In this document: positions 53,872 to 61,742 of the stretch, piece after piece
How positions within the stretch are numbered: position 1 is the stretch's first letter
Layout of the letters: each line of letters starts with the position of its first letter
Assembly: GCF_017741815.1 (NCBI RefSeq)
Contig: NZ_JAGHMF010000031.1
Location: 159,024-223,023 of the forward strand
Direction of reading: 5' to 3'
DNA from: Rhizobium sp. 16-488-2b
Lineage (GTDB): Bacteria; Pseudomonadota; Alphaproteobacteria; Rhizobiales; Rhizobiaceae
DNA length: 64,000 nt
The notes under the pieces: generated by a model
What the model was told of the DNA's origin: nothing
Seen by the model: the letters and a program-made list of their open reading frames with translations, nothing else
Database searches by the model: none
Position numbers and translations under genes: made by a program

Positions 53872-55683
53872 ATGAGTGATCCAATTCTCACTGTCTCCAG
53901 TCTCTCAGTCGATCTCCTGCGGGATAGCAGCAAACGGCGCATCGTCGACAATGTGGGCTTTGCCCTCCAGCCAGGCGAAGTTCTCGGCCTTGTCGGCGAG
54001 GCCGGATCGGGCAAGTCGGTGCTTGCGCGCGCAATGGTGAACTCCATTCGCGCACCATTGGAAGTCTCTTCGGGGAAGGTGATCTTCGAAGGAAAAGATG
54101 TCCTCTCGCTGGATGCCCGGGGGCTCAGGTCGATCAGAGGGAACCGCATTGGCTTCATTGGTGCAAACCCCATGGGTTCGCTCGATCCGCGGCTGCCAAT
54201 CGGCCATCAGATCATCGAGAAGCTTCGATCTATCCGGCCTGATATCGGTAAGGCGGAAGCTAAGGAAAAGGTTCTCGATCTACTTGGCCGGGTGCATATT
54301 CCATCGCCGCGCTCTCGTTTTCATGAGGCACCTTTCCAATTCTCCGGCGGCATGATGCAGCGTGTAATGATCGTCGATGCGCTCGTTTCCGAGCCATCGC
54401 TTGTTATTGCGGACAATATTACGCAGCCGCTCGACGTTACGGTCGCTGCCCAGATTATCAGGCTCATCGACAATCTCAGGGAAAGTCTCGATACGGCATT
54501 CCTGTTTATCTCTTCGTCGTTGCCCGTGGTGTCACAGATCGCCGAGCGGACGCTGGTTATGCAAGGTGGCCGCATCGTCGAACAGGGCAAGACTACTGAT
54601 ATTACTGCCAATCCGCAGCAAGCCTATACGCGCGCACTACTTTCCCGCATTCCATCGATATGGAAGAACGTATCGGCACCGGAGGCAAAAGACGGTGAGG
54701 CTGTCCTGACCGTCGAGAATGCAACACGAACCTATAGCGTACGCCGGCGCGATGCGTTCAATGCCTTCAACGAAGTCAAGGCCGTACGAGACGTGTCCTT
54801 TACCGTCAAGGCAGGTGAAAATTTTGGCATTGTCGGTGAAAGCGGTTGCGGCAAATCCACGCTTACGCGCCTGCTTGCGTGGCTCGAACAGCCGAACGCC
54901 GGACGCATTGCGTTCCTCGGGAAAAACCTCTCGAGTCTCTCCGCTCGTTCGCTGACCGAGATGCGCAAATCGTTCCAGCTGCTGTTGCAGGATCCCTACG
55001 GATCGCTGCCGGCGGGCATGTCGATCATCCGCATGATCGAAGAGCCGCTTCTGATCCACGGGGTCGGCCGCCGCGATGCGGAGCAACGCGCACGAGAGGC
55101 CATGCGCGAAGTGGGTCTTCATGCGGAACTTGCCGATCGATTGCCGGTGGGCCTTAGCGCCGGTCAGCGCCAGCGCATCAACATTGCCCGGGCGCTGGTG
55201 CTCAAGCCGCGCCTTTTGATCCTCGACGAGACCTTGTCGGCGCTCGACCAGGTCGAGCAGGCCGAGCTTCTCGATCTCTTCAAACGGCTTCAGGCGGCGC
55301 ACGGGTTTTCGTATATTTTCATATCTCACGACCTGGCGCTGGTCCGTCGGATCTGTCACCGCGTTGCGGTCATGTATCTTGGGCGCATCGTCGAACTGGC
55401 GGACAACAGAACCCTTTTCGAACATCCCCACCACCCGTACACGCGGGCGCTGCTCAGCGCCATGCCAACGTTGGAGGAAAACCGTTTCCCGGGCGCGGAA
55501 TACCTCCTGGACGGCGAGCCGCCAAGTCCTATTCATCTTCCTGTCGGCTGCTCGTTCCGCTCGCGCTGCCCCCGCGCGCAGAGCGACTGCGAAAAGACCG
55601 ATCCGATGCTGCAGGGTTCCGAGGGCGGGAATTACGCAGCCTGCCTGCATCGGCACGAGGACGAGGCGGTCCATGTCCAGTGA
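53872..55683 (+). CDS. Fused dual ATPase of Dpp/Opp transporter, system 3, N-half degenerate
   Basis: 603 residues with two ABC cassettes. The C-half is canonical: GESGCGKST (322-330), Q373, ILDETLSALD (450-459), ISHDL, signature LSAGQRQR. The N-half keeps Walker A GEAGSGKS (42-49) and signature FSGGMMQR (157-164), but its Q-loop is FIGANP (Gln lost), Walker B reads VIADNITQPLD so the catalytic Glu is Asn182, and the H-loop reads ISSSLP instead of ITHDL. Systems 1 and 2 have all these residues. One ATP site of the pair is therefore probably inactive, and the C-half signature facing it is also altered (LSAGQ). The stop overlaps the deoR-type gene by 11 bp. Confidence 0.9.
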   Translation: MSDPILTVSSLSVDLLRDSSKRRIVDNVGFALQPGEVLGLVGEAGSGKSVLARAMVNSIRAPLEVSSGKVIFEGKDVLSLDARGLRSIRGNRIGFIGANPMGSLDPRLPIGHQIIEKLRSIRPDIGKAEAKEKVLDLLGRVHIPSPRSRFHEAPFQFSGGMMQRVMIVDALVSEPSLVIADNITQPLDVTVAAQIIRLIDNLRESLDTAFLFISSSLPVVSQIAERTLVMQGGRIVEQGKTTDITANPQQAYTRALLSRIPSIWKNVSAPEAKDGEAVLTVENATRTYSVRRRDAFNAFNEVKAVRDVSFTVKAGENFGIVGESGCGKSTLTRLLAWLEQPNAGRIAFLGKNLSSLSARSLTEMRKSFQLLLQDPYGSLPAGMSIIRMIEEPLLIHGVGRRDAEQRAREAMREVGLHAELADRLPVGLSAGQRQRINIARALVLKPRLLILDETLSALDQVEQAELLDLFKRLQAAHGFSYIFISHDLALVRRICHRVAVMYLGRIVELADNRTLFEHPHHPYTRALLSAMPTLEENRFPGAEYLLDGEPPSPIHLPVGCSFRSRCPRAQSDCEKTDPMLQGSEGGNYAACLHRHEDEAVHVQ

Positions 55684-56431
55684 GATCCGCAAGGAGGTCA
55701 TCCTGGAGCGCCTCGGCCGTGATCAACGCGTCAGCGTTGTCGAACTTTCTGCCGAATTCGGTGTTTCGGGTGAAACCATTCGCCGCGACCTGAAGAACCT
55801 CGAAGCAGAAGGTGCAGTGCGCCGCGTGCATGGCGGCGCAATTCCCGCGGGTCGTACCGCCGACACGCCGATTACCGAGCGCATCAAGCTCAACTCGATC
55901 GAAAAGGATGCGGTTGCCAGCGTGGCGCGTAACCTGATCAATGACGACTGTGTGATCTTCCTCGATACAGGCACGACGACGCTTGCGCTTGCTCGCCGGC
56001 TGATCGGCTTCAAGAAGCTGCGGCTCTACACGAATTCCTTGATGATCGCGCAAGCGGCCTGCCAAAACTTCGGCGTGAGCGTGCACGTGACGCCGGGAAA
56101 TCTGCGCCCGATCGAACAGGATCTGGTCGGCTACGACACGCTTTCTTACATCCAGCAGTTCCACTTCGACATGGTCTTTATGGGTGCGGCGGCAATCAAC
56201 GTCGAATATGGCTTCATGGACTATGAAGAGGACGAGGCACGAATTCGTCAGATCCTGGTCAGAAGATCGTCGCGAAGCGTCATGCTGGCCGATCATTCCA
56301 AGTTTGGAAGGATCGGCAATGTGATCACCGCTCCATTCGAAGAAATCGGCACGCTCGTTACAGACCGGCGTCCGCCGGAAGATATCCTTGGCGCCGTTCG
56401 GGCTGAAGAAATGGAGATCATTCATGCTTGA
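55673..56431 (+). CDS. DeoR-family repressor within the operon (copy 1)
   Basis: 252 residues. DeoR HTH (RVSVVELSAEFGVSGETIRRDL, then VRRVHGGAIPAGR) and a DeoRC sensor domain (LDTGTTTLALARRL, LYTNSLMIAQAA, GNLRPIEQDLVGYDT, MLADHSKFGR). It is the sixth gene of the operon, overlapping the ATPase gene and the next hydrolase, so it is produced with the pathway. A close copy, 252 residues and about four fifths identical by eye, is encoded at 60421-61179 in reverse orientation. Effector probably a phosphorylated intermediate, given the kinase genes downstream. Confidence 0.9.
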   Translation: MSSEIRKEVILERLGRDQRVSVVELSAEFGVSGETIRRDLKNLEAEGAVRRVHGGAIPAGRTADTPITERIKLNSIEKDAVASVARNLINDDCVIFLDTGTTTLALARRLIGFKKLRLYTNSLMIAQAACQNFGVSVHVTPGNLRPIEQDLVGYDTLSYIQQFHFDMVFMGAAAINVEYGFMDYEEDEARIRQILVRRSSRSVMLADHSKFGRIGNVITAPFEEIGTLVTDRRPPEDILGAVRAEEMEIIHA

Positions 56432-57686
56432 TGCAGGGACAATCCCGCGAAACGATTTCGATGCGATCTTCGACCGGATCTCTGCTATCGGCGCCGAGCC
56501 TGGAGCAGGCGTGACACGTTTAGCGGCAACCGCCGAGGACGGCATGGCGCGAGGCGTTTTTGCCGTTTGGATGGAGCAAGCGACCGCGCACATCACGCAT
56601 GATGCAATTGGCAACCAGTTTGCCTGCTTCGAATGGGCCGGTCGGGATGCCCCCTGGATTTTTGCAGGCTCGCATCTCGACACCCAGCCGCGAGGCGGCC
56701 GTTTCGACGGTACACTTGGTGTGCTGACAGCAGGACAAGCTGCGCTAGATATTCACGCGGAGGTTCAACGTGGACGGTGCAAACCGCACTATAATCTCGC
56801 GGTCGTCAACTGGACGAACGAGGAAGGTGCTCGCTATCAACCGAGCCTCACCGGCAGCGCCGTCTTCTCCGGCGCTCTCGCACTCGGTGATGCACTTGAA
56901 CTGCGCGACGGGGACGGCATATCCCTTAAGGACGCGCTCGCGGCGGTCGGTATCAACGGCGAAAGCGGGATAGTTCCTCCCTCCCCCGCGGCCTATGTCG
57001 AGCTGCATGTCGAGCAGGGACGGAAACTGCTCGAAGCGGGCCGACGGATCGGGATCGTCGAAGGAACCTGGGCGGCGCGCAAGTCGACCGTGCGCTGGAT
57101 CGGTCGAGCAGCGCACACCGGCCCGACCCCGATGGCCGATCGCCGCGATGCACTTCTCGCCGCCGCGCGAGGGATTGCCGCCTTCGAAGCGGTCGTCGCC
57201 GCAAGCTATCCCCACCTCCATCGATCGGCGGCGCGCCTCGTGGTCGAGCCCAACTCGCCGAACGTTGTGGTCGACCGAGCGACTGTCTGGTTCGAACTGA
57301 GGGGGCCCGACGTGTCGGAACTGGACGCAGCCGGCGAGCTCGCACTTGCCGCGCTTCAAAAGGCGGCCGCCGATACGGTCACGCAGCTGGAAATCGTCAC
57401 CGATACTTTGCGGGACCCTGCCAGCATGGATGGCGGGCTGATGGCGCTTGTCGGCCGGGCGGCCCGCTCTTGCGGTTTCGAGCCGTTGACCATGCGTTCC
57501 GTCGCAGGCCATGATGCCGTTGCCCTGCAAAACAGTGGCATACCGTCCGCCCTGATCTTCATTCCGAGCGTGGATGGCATTGCCCATCATCCCGACGAGC
57601 TGACCGAGCCGGACGACGTGCAAGCTGGTCTGACGGTGCTGACGACCACACTTCGCCATCTCGTTGAAGGAGGGCTCCATGCATGA
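56424..57686 (+). CDS. M20 amidohydrolase, N-carbamoyl-amino-acid/allantoate type
   Basis: 420 residues. Two-zinc peptidase fold: GSHLDTQPRGGRFDG with H84, D86 and D95, WTNEEGARYQP with E133/E134, VELHVEQGRKLLEAG, and the dimerisation domain (AAHTGPTPMADRRDAL). Family members hydrolyse N-carbamoyl amino acids, allantoate or ureidoglycolate. Start ATG overlaps the deoR stop by 8 bp. It may act after the amidase on a ureido or amide intermediate. N-carbamoylase coupled to a hydantoinase is the classical pairing, but the hyuAB genes here are 38 kb away and of the oxoprolinase type. Confidence 0.88.
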   Translation: MLDAGTIPRNDFDAIFDRISAIGAEPGAGVTRLAATAEDGMARGVFAVWMEQATAHITHDAIGNQFACFEWAGRDAPWIFAGSHLDTQPRGGRFDGTLGVLTAGQAALDIHAEVQRGRCKPHYNLAVVNWTNEEGARYQPSLTGSAVFSGALALGDALELRDGDGISLKDALAAVGINGESGIVPPSPAAYVELHVEQGRKLLEAGRRIGIVEGTWAARKSTVRWIGRAAHTGPTPMADRRDALLAAARGIAAFEAVVAASYPHLHRSAARLVVEPNSPNVVVDRATVWFELRGPDVSELDAAGELALAALQKAAADTVTQLEIVTDTLRDPASMDGGLMALVGRAARSCGFEPLTMRSVAGHDAVALQNSGIPSALIFIPSVDGIAHHPDELTEPDDVQAGLTVLTTTLRHLVEGGLHA

Positions 57687-58608
57687 TGATGCTACAATTC
57701 AGACTGCGCTCGAAGCGGTCGGCCTTTCGGGCGCCACCCTCTCAGGTCCGATTGGCGGCGTGGTATCGCCCATTCACCGCGCTGTCGAAAATCTCTGCTT
57801 TTTTGCAAGCAAGGCCGATCAGCCGCGGGTTTTCGTCAAACGTTTCCACGATGACATGTCCCAATTTATCGCACTGGATTGCGTTGCGGAGGCCAGCCGC
57901 AAGGCGGGCGAACTGGGCATTGCCCCGCGTCTCATCCATGCAGATCCCGCCAACGGCGTACTGGTGTTCGAGGCGCTTGATGAGGAATGGGCCTGGGGCC
58001 ATGCCGATGTCCTTCGCCGCCCGCGGGTTCTCGAAAATCTTCTGACGGCGAAACGCACCTTCCAGAAAGCCCAACCGCTTGCGGAAGCGCGCAGTGTTTT
58101 CGATCTCGTTGCCGCCTACCGGCAAGTTGCCGAAGAACCGTGTGTCATCCTGCCAGCACCGGTATTCACCGTCTCGGCCGCCGTCCAGCGGATTGCCGGC
58201 GCCATCGCCGCCGCGGGTGTCGATACGGTCCCATGCCATGCGGACGGCGTCTCGTCGAACGTCATGGTCGGGCCGGACGACGGGGTTCGGCTGGTCGATT
58301 TCGAGTGGGCGCGCCAGGCGGACCCCGCGTACGATATCGGAACCGTGCTGGCCGAACTCCTCCCCTTCGATGGTGAGGCGCTGCTAGCGATCGAGATCGC
58401 AACCGGAAAGCCGGATGCCGGTGTGCTGGCGCGCGCCCGTCTCTACGGTGCGGCCGACGATCTCATGTGGGCGCTTTGGGGCTTCATCAATGCCGCCCAC
58501 TCGCCACGCAAGCATGTTGAATTCTTCAAATATGCCGAATGGCGGCTTTTGAGAGCCCGCACAGTCATCGAAGGACCACGCTTCGAGACATGGCTGAAAC
58601 AGGTCTGA
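57679..58608 (+). CDS. Choline/ethanolamine kinase-like phosphotransferase, copy 1
   Basis: 309 residues, ATG 57679 after GAAGGAGGGCTCC. APH/choline-kinase fold: catalytic loop CHADGVSSN with H187, D189, N194, metal-binding LVDFEWARQADPAYDIG with D207. The N-terminal glycine-rich loop region is short. It would phosphorylate a small hydroxylated amine or amino sugar with ATP. Overlaps the preceding hydrolase gene by 8 bp. Similar at its C-terminus to the next gene (shared FFKYAEW.. RAR.V... WLK pattern), so the two are tandem paralogs. Confidence 0.82.
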   Translation: MHDDATIQTALEAVGLSGATLSGPIGGVVSPIHRAVENLCFFASKADQPRVFVKRFHDDMSQFIALDCVAEASRKAGELGIAPRLIHADPANGVLVFEALDEEWAWGHADVLRRPRVLENLLTAKRTFQKAQPLAEARSVFDLVAAYRQVAEEPCVILPAPVFTVSAAVQRIAGAIAAAGVDTVPCHADGVSSNVMVGPDDGVRLVDFEWARQADPAYDIGTVLAELLPFDGEALLAIEIATGKPDAGVLARARLYGAADDLMWALWGFINAAHSPRKHVEFFKYAEWRLLRARTVIEGPRFETWLKQV

Positions 58609-58619
58609 CGGAGAAAGCG

Positions 58620-59558
58620 ATGAGACGTAGATTAGGCGAAGGCGCATCGCAGGCGGAACGGGCGATCGAGCAGGCGATCGCAGCCGTCGCGGATTGGCGG
58701 GACCTCGATGTTTCCTACGAACCGGTGCCCGGCGGCATCAGCAACCCCAATTGGCGCGTCTACGTCTTCGGTGCGCCACACAGTTTCTTCGTGAAGATTC
58801 CTGGCGCCGGAACCGAAATGTTCATCGACCGAAGAACCGCGAACGAAGCTGGGCGCAAGGCGCACGAAGCCGGCGTCGGGGCTCGGATCATCGACTTCTT
58901 CCCCGAAACCGGGGTCGAGGTGAGTGAATTCGTCGAAGGGCTGAGAACATCGACCAATGCCGACTTTCTGGATCCGGTCATACGCCTGAATGGTCTTCGC
59001 GCGCTGAAGGCCTTTAACGACACCGCGCCGCTTTCGCAGCAAAAGACGACCTTCGATATGATCGACGAACATTTCCAGCAGGCTCTAGATCTGGGCGGCG
59101 AGTTTCCGAGCGACTTCAGCTGGATGAATGCGCGCTATCGCGAGGCGCGCAGCGCACTGGAGGCGTCAGGTCTCGATCTGGCGCCGTGCATGAACGATAC
59201 GCTGGCCGGCAATTTCCTCCTCCATTCCGATCGCCGGGTCATGCTCGTCGATTTCGAATATGCGTCCACCAATGATCGCGCCGCCGAACTGGCGCTCTGG
59301 TTCTGCGAGATGTGCTTCTCGCCCGAGATTGAGAAGGAACTGATCGAGGAATATTATGGTCGGGCGGACCCGAGTATCCTGGCGCGGATCTCGCTATTCA
59401 AGGCGCTCGTCGACCTCAAATGGGCGACTTGGGCCATGGTGCAGAACGAAGTCTCACGTCTGGATTTCGACTTTTTCAAATATGGATTCTGGAAACATAT
59501 GCGGGCACGTTTCGTGATGAACAATCCGCTATGGTCGCAGTGGCTGAAGGCGGTCTGA
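58620..59558 (+). CDS. Choline/ethanolamine kinase-like phosphotransferase, copy 2
   Basis: 312 residues, ATG 58620 after GGAGAAAGCG. LicA/choline-kinase type: PGGISNPNWRVYV, SFFVKIPGAGTEMFIDR, NDTLAGNFLL and LVDFEYASTNDRAAELALW. The Brenner-type His before the catalytic Asp is Met191 (CMND instead of CHND), while D193, N198 and D211 remain. It may be active with altered rate or act in a complex with copy 1, which has the His. Starts 11 bp after copy 1. Confidence 0.84.
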   Translation: MRRRLGEGASQAERAIEQAIAAVADWRDLDVSYEPVPGGISNPNWRVYVFGAPHSFFVKIPGAGTEMFIDRRTANEAGRKAHEAGVGARIIDFFPETGVEVSEFVEGLRTSTNADFLDPVIRLNGLRALKAFNDTAPLSQQKTTFDMIDEHFQQALDLGGEFPSDFSWMNARYREARSALEASGLDLAPCMNDTLAGNFLLHSDRRVMLVDFEYASTNDRAAELALWFCEMCFSPEIEKELIEEYYGRADPSILARISLFKALVDLKWATWAMVQNEVSRLDFDFFKYGFWKHMRARFVMNNPLWSQWLKAV

Positions 59559-59561
59559 CAC

Positions 59562-60365
59562 ATGCACATTCAAACCAACGAAAACCTGGTCTCGCCTGAT
59601 TTTTTTCGCCGCTTGGCGGCTGTAGCTGCGCGTGAGGCATTGCCGCGGTTTCGACTGCCAGGCGCAGTTGTCAACAAGGCCGCAGGTGGGTTCGATCCGG
59701 TTACCGAAGCCGACCGGGAAACGGAAAGAGCCATTCGGGATCTCGTTCGGGCTGAATATCCTGGCCACGGTATTTTGGGCGAAGAGTTCGGTAATGAAGG
59801 GGCGGATGCCGGCTATGTCTGGGTCATTGACCCGATCGACGGAACACGATCCTTTATCTCCGGTATTCCACTTTGGGGGACTCTTGTTGGACTGACGGAG
59901 AACGGCCAAGCCGTCGCCGGCATGATGGCGCAGCCTTTTATCGGCGAATTGTTTTATGCAGCCGGCAATGGCGCTTTTTACGAAGGACCACGTGCCGAAG
60001 CTGGAGTGCGGCTTTCGACAACTTCGACGCAAAACCTGGCCGATGCGACCCTGTTCACGACGACGCCGGCCATCTTCGAACCTGATCGCAGAGCCAGCTA
60101 CGACCGGCTCGAAAAACAGGTTCGCCTCGCCCGCTACGGAACCGATTGCTATGCCTATTGCATGCTTGCGGCAGGCCAGATCGACTGCGTCGTTGAAGCG
60201 GGCCTCTATCCCTACGACATTGTTGCCCTGATCCCGATCATTGAACAGGCGGGCGGCGTTGTGACCGACTGGGATGGTAGGCCCGCCGAGCAGGGCGGCG
60301 GGATCGTCGCTGCTGCAAATGCCGCGCTTCACACTCAAATCATGGGCGTTCTGCACGGAGAGTGA
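59562..60365 (+). CDS. Inositol-monophosphatase-family phosphatase (HisN-like)
   Basis: 267 residues. Metal-dependent phosphatase: DPVTEADRETE, ILGEEFG (E74, E75), WVIDPIDGTRSF (D90, D93) and the C-terminal GLYPYDIVALIPIIEQAGG with a third Asp. It resembles the IMPase-like histidinol-phosphatases. Last gene of the operon; it could remove the phosphate added by the tandem kinases after cleavage of the substrate. The start lies three bases after the preceding stop. Confidence 0.86.
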   Translation: MHIQTNENLVSPDFFRRLAAVAAREALPRFRLPGAVVNKAAGGFDPVTEADRETERAIRDLVRAEYPGHGILGEEFGNEGADAGYVWVIDPIDGTRSFISGIPLWGTLVGLTENGQAVAGMMAQPFIGELFYAAGNGAFYEGPRAEAGVRLSTTSTQNLADATLFTTTPAIFEPDRRASYDRLEKQVRLARYGTDCYAYCMLAAGQIDCVVEAGLYPYDIVALIPIIEQAGGVVTDWDGRPAEQGGGIVAAANAALHTQIMGVLHGE

Positions 60366-60420
60366 CCCCGTCTCTCCTTCAGCTGGCGGATATTACCAAC
60401 CTGATGCTTTCGGCGGACGG

Positions 60421-61179
60421 TCAACCGTGGATGATTTCAAGGCCGCCCCTTTTGGCCGCCGCCAGAATATCCGTCGGCGGGCGCTGATCGGAAACCAACG
60501 TGTTTACGCTGGAAAATGCGGCGGTAATCACATTGCCGGTCTTGCCGCACTTTGAATGGTCGGCCAGCATGATGCTTCGGGCGGTCTGCTTCAGCAGAGC
60601 TTGGCGGATTCTCGCTTCGTCCTCTTCGTAGTCCATGAAGCCATATTCCGCCTTGATCGCCGCCACACCCATGAAGACCATATCGAAGTGGAACTGCTGG
60701 ATGTAGGACAGTGTGTCGTAGCCGACCAGATCCTGTTCGATCGGGCGGAGATTTCCAGGTGTCATCTGGACCCGGACGCCGAAATGCTGGCAGGCGGCTT
60801 GCGCGACCATCAGGGAATTCGTGTACAGCCGTAGCTTCTTGAAGCCAACCAGGTGTCGCGCAAGGGATAAAGTGGTGGTGCCGGTATCTAGAAAAATGGC
60901 ACAGTCATCGTTGATCAGGTTGCGCGCCATCTGCGCGACCACATCCTTTTCGAGCGCATTAAACCTGATTCGATCGGTGATCGGTACGTCTGCGGTGCGC
61001 CCGGCCGGTATAGCGCCACCGTGAACACGCCGCACGACCCCCTCGGCCTCTAGGTCCTTCAGATCGCGCCGAATGGTTTCACCCGAGACACCAAACTCCG
61101 CGGAAAGCTCGAGAACGCTGACACGCTGGTCACGATCGAGCCGTTCCAGAATGACTTCCTTGCGGACTTCGCTCGACAT
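60421..61179 (-). CDS. DeoR-family repressor (copy 2, inverted)
   Basis: 252 residues from ATG 61179, the position that aligns exactly with copy 1 at 55673. The HTH and sensor domains match over the whole length, and the stretch LVGYDTLSYIQQFHFDMVF is identical in both. Differences cluster in the last third (QTARSIMLADHSKCGKT). A duplication that left one copy in the operon and one convergent with it. One may regulate the other. Confidence 0.9.
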   Translation of the reverse strand: MSSEVRKEVILERLDRDQRVSVLELSAEFGVSGETIRRDLKDLEAEGVVRRVHGGAIPAGRTADVPITDRIRFNALEKDVVAQMARNLINDDCAIFLDTGTTTLSLARHLVGFKKLRLYTNSLMVAQAACQHFGVRVQMTPGNLRPIEQDLVGYDTLSYIQQFHFDMVFMGVAAIKAEYGFMDYEEDEARIRQALLKQTARSIMLADHSKCGKTGNVITAAFSSVNTLVSDQRPPTDILAAAKRGGLEIIHG

Positions 61180-61742
61180 TGACAGCTTCTTCCTCGGGTC
61201 GGTGCGGGCCGGCAGCAACGTTGATGCTGACAATCCCTGTAAGCGGCGAACCTATCTCGCAAATCTTTGGAGGTAAGGTTGGCGAGATGCGTTGGTAAGT
61301 GTGGTGACCGTGAACCGGAAAGCCCACGACGTTTTCCTTGGATTTGTGTATTTATGTGGTGTTTGCGGATCTTTCAAACGAAAATGCACTGATCTCCACG
61401 GCATGAGAATCCGGAAACGCCCCCTGCCCGCCCGCGAATCGCTGCTGGTGTGATGTCCTGTGAACTTTCGTGTCACAGAAACACCCATTTCAGTACCGTG
61501 CTCCGGTGAGGACGAACTCCCGCCTAGCTCCGCCCCTATGTGGATATGTTGCAATTTTGAAGCGATATCATCGGCGAATTGAGGTTGAATACACAAAAAC
61601 AACATTGAAGAACCTAAAAAAGGTTCGACGGGAGTTTCGTACAAACTATTGAAAATAGTGGGGAAGATACGATCTGTAACGGATTTTTCAGAAGTATCAG
61701 CAATGATGGTTTGCAACTGTTTGAACTCGAAATGGATTCAAA
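61180..61742. other. Intergenic region between deoR copy 2 and the chemoreceptor gene
   Basis: I see no convincing gene. AT-rich stretches near 61590-61720 may hold the chemoreceptor promoter. A short open frame on the minus strand (61252-61716) lacks a domain and ribosome-binding site. Confidence 0.5.

Noticed and set aside
54637..56683. Two minus-strand frames of 354 and 384 residues
   Set aside because: Fully antisense to the ABC ATPase and DeoR genes, which have complete family motifs; the products resemble no family.
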